Source: JABCPO02 sp963542845
Lineage (GTDB): Bacteria; Bacillota; Clostridia; TANB77; CAG-508
Direction of reading: 5' to 3'
Assembly: GCA_963542845.1 (NCBI GenBank)
Contig: CAUTZA010000002.1
Location: 1-64,000, forward strand
Length of the DNA stretch: 64,000 bases
The notes beneath the pieces are model-generated. The model was not told where the DNA came from, searched no databases, and was given only the letters and a program-made list of their open reading frames with translations. Below, in pieces: positions 59,660 through 64,000 of the stretch (position 1 is its first letter; each line of letters begins with the position of its first letter). Both the position numbers and the translations under genes were made by a program.

Positions 59660-60349
59660 ATGGAGAATGATAATATTATTTTAAATGTAGATTCTAATAA
59701 TAGGAAAATAGAAATTAATTTAGCAAAAGAAAGTACTATTCTGGATATAATAAGTGATTTAATAGATAAAAAAGAAAAGATAATAGAAAGTGTATTAGAA
59801 ATATTTAATGAAAAAAATGCAAATTACGAAGTTAATTTGGTGTATATAGAAATAAAAGGAAAAGTTCTTGATGAAAATGAAAAAGAAATTATAGAAAAAA
59901 TATTGAAAAAAAACTGTGATAATATTTTAAGTAATATAATTATTGGATTTTTAGGAAATGAAAAAGAACTTGGGCTTTTTTCTATAGACGAAATATTTGA
60001 AAAAGATCAAGATGTTTCTAATACAAAATATATAAAGCATTCAATAAGGTCAGGAATTAGAGAAGAATATTTTGGGAGTGTTGTGCTATTAGGAGATCTT
60101 AATAATGGAGGGCAATTAATAGCAAGTGGAAATATTATTATACTTGGAGCATTAAGAGGACTAGCACATGCAGGAGCAACAGGAAATAAGAAAGCTTTTG
60201 TTGGTGCGAAAGAAATAGAAAATGCACAAGTAAGAATTGCAGATAAAATAATAGAATTAGGACTGTATGAGGAAAATACATTACTTACTATAAAGAATGA
60301 TAAAATAGTAGTTGAATCTAAAGAAAAGAAAGACTATAAGAAAGTTTAG
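59660..60349 (+). CDS. minC: septum-site determining protein MinC
   Basis: About 229 residues. The C-terminal domain has the MinC beta-helix pattern: SVVLLGDLNNGGQLIASG, then NIIILGALRGLAHAGA and AQVRIADKI. The N-terminal half is divergent. MinC blocks FtsZ rings away from midcell with MinD, which is not in the window. I chose the ATG at 59660; a TTG at 59651 is in frame. Confidence 0.88.
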   Translation: MENDNIILNVDSNNRKIEINLAKESTILDIISDLIDKKEKIIESVLEIFNEKNANYEVNLVYIEIKGKVLDENEKEIIEKILKKNCDNILSNIIIGFLGNEKELGLFSIDEIFEKDQDVSNTKYIKHSIRSGIREEYFGSVVLLGDLNNGGQLIASGNIIILGALRGLAHAGATGNKKAFVGAKEIENAQVRIADKIIELGLYEENTLLTIKNDKIVVESKEKKDYKKV

Positions 60350-60366
60350 AATATAAAATAAAAATA

Positions 60367-60403
60367 AAAAAGTACTTACATGTTCTATTTGTAAGTACTT
60401 TTT
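60367..60403. terminator. terminator between minC and tRNA-Ser
   Basis: AAAAAGTACTTAC pairs with GTAAGTACTTTTT; A and T runs on both sides make it usable in both directions. Confidence 0.8.
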
Positions 60404-60408
60404 ATATT

Positions 60409-60499
60409 TGGCGGAGAGAGTGGGATTCGAACCCACGATAGGGAGTTACCCTATGCCAATTTTCAAGACTGGTGCCTTCAACCACTCGACCATCTCTCC
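60409..60499 (-). tRNA. tRNA-Ser(UGA)
   Basis: Class II tRNA: acceptor GGAGAGA/TCTCTCC, anticodon loop CTTGAAA (anticodon TGA), long variable arm, T-loop TTCGAAT, encoded CCA. Confidence 0.95.
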
Positions 60500-60515
60500 A
60501 ATAAAGAACAAAAAC

Positions 60516-60544
60516 AGTATAACAAAGTAAAAATTAATTGTCAA
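60516..60544 (-). promoter_or_regulatory. promoter of tRNA-Ser(UGA)
   Basis: Minus strand: TTGACA (60539-60544), a 17-base spacer and TATACT (60516-60521). Confidence 0.8.
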
Positions 60545-61087
60545 GGATTTTTTTGAAAAATAGTCATTAAGTAAATTTAAAATATAATTGCAGGTTTTAG
60601 CCTTAAACTGCAATAAGTCATTAAATATGCAAAAATAGTAATTAAAAGTATTACTTCACTTGTAAATTAATTGAATTCATCCTTGGGAATTTATCTATAG
60701 TGGAGAAGTATATTTTTTATATTGAATTATTTTGGGATTAAAAATGAAAGAGAGAAAATAAAAAAGAATTCGAAAAAATATATGATAAAAAAGACTTGAA
60801 AGCATTAAAAAAATGGTATAAAGCTACGGAATTCAAGAATAAATAATGAGGTTGAAATGAATGAAAAAATAAAAATATGTTAAAAATATTGTTTTTTTTG
60901 AATGTAAATTGGAAAAAAAGAGATTAAAATATATAAAAAGGTTAAAAAAATAGTTGATGACATCAAAATAAGGTAAAGAAAAGGTTGAAAATGGTTTTAA
61001 ATATGAAGTTTAAGGTTATAATTTAAAAAAAAGGATAGAAAATAGTGGAAAAAAAGAAATAAAAAATAAATATGAAAAAAAGCTAAG

Positions 61088-61124
61088 AAAAACATCTGAA
61101 AACCTTCGGAAATCAGATGTTTTT
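61088..61124 (-). terminator. terminator after rsmI
   Basis: AAAAACATCTGA pairs with TCAGATGTTTTT, with an inner CTTCGG loop; 13 bases past the rsmI stop. Confidence 0.8.
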
Positions 61125-61136
61125 GCTATTAAAAAT

Positions 61137-61968
61137 TTACTTAAAATCGATTAAAAGCTTATAAATTTCACTTTTATGAACGTTTAAATCAGTTGATATT
61201 TTTTTTATAATTTCTTTTTTTTCATATCCTTGGGTCTTGTAGTAATTGTAGTGTTCTTCAAGAGTGAGAGATGAAAAGTCTACAATGTTAGATGAGGATT
61301 TATCGATTATAATAACAAATTCACCTTTTTCAGTAATATTGGGGATTATTTCATTAGCTGTGCCGTATAAGTATTCTTCATGCAATTTGGAAATTTCTCT
61401 TGCTACACATAAATACCTTTCAGCATCTATTTTGGAGATAAGTTCTAATGTTTCTATCACTCTATACGGCGATTCATACAGTATTATGGTTGATTTGGAT
61501 GCTAGAACTTTATTTAATTCTTGCTTCTTTTTCTCGTTTCTATTTTTTAAAAAGCCATAAAATGTAAAAGAGGTTGTATCCATTCCAGAGTTAACTAGTG
61601 CAGGAACAAATGCTGTTGCACCTGGGAGTGTCTGTGTTTCTAAATTATTTTTAATACATGAATTAATAAGAATATGTCCAGGATCTGATATTCCAGGAGT
61701 ACCTGCATCTGATATAAGAGCTATGCTCTTAGAAGCTAGTAAGTCAGATATAACTTCGTTATACTTTTCATGTTCATTATCCTTATTAAATGAAATTAGT
61801 GTGTTATTTATGTTAAGATGATTAAGTAATTTTATTGATACTCGTGTATCTTCACATAAAATATAGTCAACAGAGGTTAATATATCAATAGCTCTTAATG
61901 TTATATCTTTTAAATTCCCGCACGGGAGTTGGTACGATGTATAATATACCTTTTTTGTTGTTTTTCAT
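61137..61968 (-). CDS. rsmI: 16S rRNA (cytidine1402-2'-O)-methyltransferase, one +1 frameshift
   Basis: A 276-residue RsmI after recoding. The N-terminus reads LYIVPTPV-GNLKDITLRA, where Gly17 comes from slipping CGG (61918) to GGG. Without it only 16 correct residues are made. Further motifs are CEDTR, the SAM-binding SDAGTPGISDPG, and FYGFL. It methylates C1402 in the decoding centre of 16S rRNA, a modification known to affect decoding fidelity. This is the only site restoring a GGG glycine codon and the only one with a purine G (GTG) before CGG. Confidence 0.93.
61918..61920 (-). other. CGG +1 frameshift site in rsmI
   Basis: Codons GTG CGG G; the slip gives GGG (Gly17) of TPVGNLKD. Confidence 0.93.
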
Positions 61969-61979
61969 AATATATTCCT

Positions 61980-62834
61980 TTAATTAATTGATTTTATTGG
62001 CAATATGTTTAAAAACTTATTACCATTTTTAACAAACTTTGCTAAAAATAAAGAGGGCTGATTATTAGAAGAATTTGTAATAAACTGAAGGGCTTTTAAT
62101 TCTATGTTGTGTTTATCAGCAACTATAATTATTTCTGGTAAGTTTTCAGGCTTATGTACCATAAAAAGCTCGCCTTTATCTTTTAAACAAAATTGCACAG
62201 TAGTAAAAAAAGTACTTAAAAAATCTTTTTTTGCAATTTTGGCAATATTTTTTTCTGTAGAGCTTGTAGATATTCCCTTATTTTCTTTCATATATGGTGG
62301 GTTCGATAATATACAAGAATATTTGTTTTTGAAAGAAGTGTCTAAACACATATCACCTATACTAATGTTGTATACAGAAAAGGGATTAGTAAAATTATTT
62401 TGGCTATAAGTGGTGATATTATTCTGCAATATATTATTGTACGTATTAAGGCAATTTCTATAATTCAAATTAGCAAAATATTGCTGGATTTCAAAAAAAT
62501 CCACTTGTAAATCCTCAATATTAGTTTTTCGAATTGAAAGGTTTTCTGTAAAGTATGATTTGTGAAACATATTTAAATATGAATAGATACCAATAATCCC
62601 TGTTCCAGAACAAAAATCAGCAATATGATTATGTTTAGTTGTTGTGTTTTTCAAAAAGAATTTAGAAAGTAGAAAGCTATCTATACCAAATTTAAAAAAA
62701 TTATTATTTTGATGAATATTATAATCTAAATAAATGTTTTCGAAAATTTCAGAAGAAATATATTCTTTAAATTGTTTAATATCATTATTATTATCCACAT
62801 AATCATATTTGTTAAGTTTAAATGTTTCTTGCAC
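61980..62834 (-). CDS. TrmN6-like adenine-N6 methyltransferase
   Basis: A 284-residue class I SAM methylase: DFCSGTGIIGIYSY (SAM site) and LSNPPYMKENKG (NPPY catalytic motif), as in the TrmN6/YfiC family that modifies A37 of tRNA-Val. Start GTG at 62834 is 6 bases after AAGGAG; an ATG at 62864 lies upstream of the ribosome site. The insert about residues 95-140 is longer than usual. Encoded just before rsmI, a common pairing. Confidence 0.85.
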   Translation of the reverse strand: MQETFKLNKYDYVDNNNDIKQFKEYISSEIFENIYLDYNIHQNNNFFKFGIDSFLLSKFFLKNTTTKHNHIADFCSGTGIIGIYSYLNMFHKSYFTENLSIRKTNIEDLQVDFFEIQQYFANLNYRNCLNTYNNILQNNITTYSQNNFTNPFSVYNISIGDMCLDTSFKNKYSCILSNPPYMKENKGISTSSTEKNIAKIAKKDFLSTFFTTVQFCLKDKGELFMVHKPENLPEIIIVADKHNIELKALQFITNSSNNQPSLFLAKFVKNGNKFLNILPIKSIN

Positions 62835-62880
62835 ACTAGTCTCCTTTAATATTATATAATTCAATTATACATTAAAATCT

Positions 62881-62909
62881 GTTAAAAAACAAAAGTTATA
62901 TGTTATAAT
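62881..62909 (+). promoter_or_regulatory. promoter of walJ-like gene
   Basis: Extended -10 TGTTATAAT (TATAAT at 62904-62909) with a weak -35 at 62881-62886. Confidence 0.5.
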
Positions 62910-62936
62910 ACTAATGTTAACAAAGGAGAAAAAAAG

Positions 62937-63746
62937 ATGATTAAATTTTGTTCATTATATAGTGGAAGTTCTGGAAATTCATATTATGTAAATATAGATA
63001 ATAAGAAGATATTGTTAGATATGGGGAAGAGTTTAAAGAAAATAACAGAAGCGCTTGGAAATATAGGAGAAAAGATAGAAGATATAGATGCGATTTTAGT
63101 TACTCATGAACATTCAGACCATATACAGGGTTTAAAAATGTTGTGCAAAAAACATAATACTAAAATATATATGACAGACAAGACAAAGCCTGAAGTGTTA
63201 AGAATTGTAGATACACTAGAAGAAGAAAATGTAGTAACATTTAGTGCAGGAGATAAGTTTGAAATAGGAGAAGCTAAGATAAAAAGTGTTAAAGTATCAC
63301 ATGATGCAGTTGATCCGGTTATGTATAGTTTTAAAGATATAAAAGGTAGAAAAATATCAGTTTTTACTGATGTTGGGGAAATAACAGATTCAGTAGTAGA
63401 AACACTAAAAGGAAGTGAAATAGCAGTTATAGAAGCAAATTACGAAGAAAACTTATTAAAAGTATCTAGATATCCAGGATATTTAAAAAAAAGGATAATT
63501 GGAAAATATGGACATTTATCTAATGAAGAAGCAGCATTTCTAGCAAGGGAACTTGCTAAAAATGGTACGAAAAAGATATTATTAGGGCATTTGAGTAGAG
63601 AAAATAATACTGAAAAGATTGCATATCAGACAATTGAAAATGAAATGAAATTTTTAAAAGAAGAGAATGGAAATATAGATATAGACAGTATAGAGATAGT
63701 AGTACTTGGAAGGGAAGAGAGTGGAAACTTATATATATTGGATTAG
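62937..63746 (+). CDS. YycJ/WalJ-like MBL-fold hydrolase
   Basis: A 269-residue metallo-beta-lactamase fold protein: SLYSGSSGNSYYV at the start, the zinc motif THEHSDH, then FTDVGEIT and a LLGHLSREN motif. Matches the YycJ/WalJ family, known as a double-strand exonuclease that coordinates replication and cell division in Bacillus. Without walK/walR here. CGG only as CCG|GTT. Confidence 0.88.
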   Translation: MIKFCSLYSGSSGNSYYVNIDNKKILLDMGKSLKKITEALGNIGEKIEDIDAILVTHEHSDHIQGLKMLCKKHNTKIYMTDKTKPEVLRIVDTLEEENVVTFSAGDKFEIGEAKIKSVKVSHDAVDPVMYSFKDIKGRKISVFTDVGEITDSVVETLKGSEIAVIEANYEENLLKVSRYPGYLKKRIIGKYGHLSNEEAAFLARELAKNGTKKILLGHLSRENNTEKIAYQTIENEMKFLKEENGNIDIDSIEIVVLGREESGNLYILD

Positions 63747-63786
63747 AAATAAAAGATAAGAAATAAAAAAGCAAAAGTAAAAAGAG

Positions 63787-63824
63787 AAAAATACAAACTT
63801 AAATATTTTTAAGTTTGTATTTTT
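63787..63824. terminator. bidirectional terminator
   Basis: AAAAATACAAACTTAA pairs with TTAAGTTTGTATTTTT, between convergent genes. Confidence 0.85.
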
Positions 63825-63826
63825 CT

Positions 63827-64000
63827 CTATTCTAAATCAAATATTATTTTACAGATGTTATCTGCAGCATTGGGTTTCCCAAATTTTTTGGCATTTTCGG
63901 ATAATCTAGAAAGATAATTTTCGTCTGTTTTTAAACGATCTATTAACATATTTAAGTTTTCCTTGTTTACAAGGATACCAGCACCGATATGTTCTATATA
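63827..64000 (-). CDS. murG: MurG-like glycosyltransferase, C-terminal end only
   Basis: The last 57 residues of a minus-strand gene that continues past the right edge. The sequence (GAGILVNKENLNMLIDRL, then NAKKFGKPNAADNIC) matches the C-terminal end of MurG, which adds GlcNAc to lipid I. Too short for certainty; another GT28 enzyme is possible. Confidence 0.6.
   Translation of the reverse strand, partial: YIEHIGAGILVNKENLNMLIDRLKTDENYLSRLSENAKKFGKPNAADNICKIIFDLE

Larger units (their letters stand above)
60500..61136. other. gene-free stretch with possible gene remnant
   Basis: Beyond the tRNA-Ser promoter, a plus-strand frame at about 60753-60846 encodes KEFEKIYDKKDLKALKKWYK-like sequence ending in TAA but has no start codon. 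It reads as protein-like and may be a remnant. The rest is A-rich, with no support for genes. Confidence 0.35.

Noticed and set aside
8852..61968. Split genes as pseudogenes
   Set aside because: The breaks are all the same single-base type at CGG, the catalytic motifs are intact, corrected lengths are normal, and the genes include essential single-copy functions. Decay would give mixed indels and stops.
8852..61968. Sequencing or assembly error adding C before GG
   Set aside because: GG preceded by other bases (TTGGA and similar) is common and unaffected, and out-of-frame CGG exists without error. Every extra C falls on a glycine codon boundary, which an instrument cannot sense. Raw reads would still be the final check.
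8852..61968. CGG reassigned to another amino acid (Trp, Gln) as in some Bacillota
   Set aside because: Simple reassignment would keep the frame. Here the frame changes by +1 at each CGG, and the zero frame soon hits a stop.
8852..61968. Stop codon readthrough or UGA recoding
   Set aside because: Continuation occurs in the +1 frame at CGG upstream of the stops. TGA and TAG end the reconstructed genes normally where used.

Overview
The window is a strongly AT-rich chromosomal segment around a replication origin, most likely from an anaerobic low-GC Gram-positive bacterium (Bacillota, Clostridia-like). The evidence is the gene order on the left arm (rpmH-rnpA-yidD-yidC-jag-mnmE-mnmG-rsmG-parA-parB, all leftward), dnaA-dnaN-recF-gyrB rightward, the tadA-SRP RNA-dnaX-ybaB-recR block, a DUF4321 protein, DnaD with a DnaC-type loader, a PrgI-family T4SS protein, and AGGAGG ribosome sites. 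I cannot name the species.

Layout. 1-8153: two very large surface proteins, leftward. 8852-13446: PBP2, mreD, mreC, radC and a DUF4321 protein. 13621-13713: tRNA-Ser(GCU). 13876-23947: parB to rpmH, then gpmI. 23948-24786: oriC with DnaA boxes, with more boxes between dnaA and dnaN and between dnaN and recF. 24787-30706: dnaA, dnaN, recF, gyrB. 31220: tRNA-Arg(CCU). 31434-36844: a giant repeat-containing M26-type zinc protease. 36922-39393: gyrA. 39476-43700: leftward half of a type IV secretion (T4SS) machine. 43875-46747: ABC exporter. 47071-49358: two paralogous SleB-type hydrolases. 49792-53585: rightward half of the T4SS. 53628-60349: dnaD, dnaC, tadA, a membrane protein, SRP RNA, dnaX, ybaB, recR, minC. 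60409: tRNA-Ser(UGA). 61137-64000: rsmI, a TrmN6-like methylase, a WalJ-like hydrolase and the end of murG.

The main discovery is a recoding system. Thirteen otherwise intact genes, including dnaA, dnaN, gyrB, PBP2, gpmI, radC, rsmI and the T4SS ATPases, are interrupted by single +1 frameshifts, 20 in all. Every one sits on an in-frame CGG codon where reading C-GGN as GGN (glycine) restores the conserved protein. By eye, no in-frame CGG in the whole window is read as arginine, while out-of-frame CGG triplets (such as TTC|GGA or GCG|GAA) are common and harmless. The signal therefore depends on reading frame, so it acts at translation. It looks as if CGG is an unassigned codon at which ribosomes slip forward one base, so that CGGN acts as a four-base glycine codon. 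Codon-specific quadruplet-like reading is known from Perkinsus mitochondria (AGGY, CCCCU); I know of no described bacterium that does this genome-wide.

Secondary observations: probable AUA start codons at two genes; near-identical promoters driving the two T4SS half-operons; a different, poly-A-associated frameshift in dnaC; and an exact 303-bp tandem repeat with a 606-bp higher-order period.
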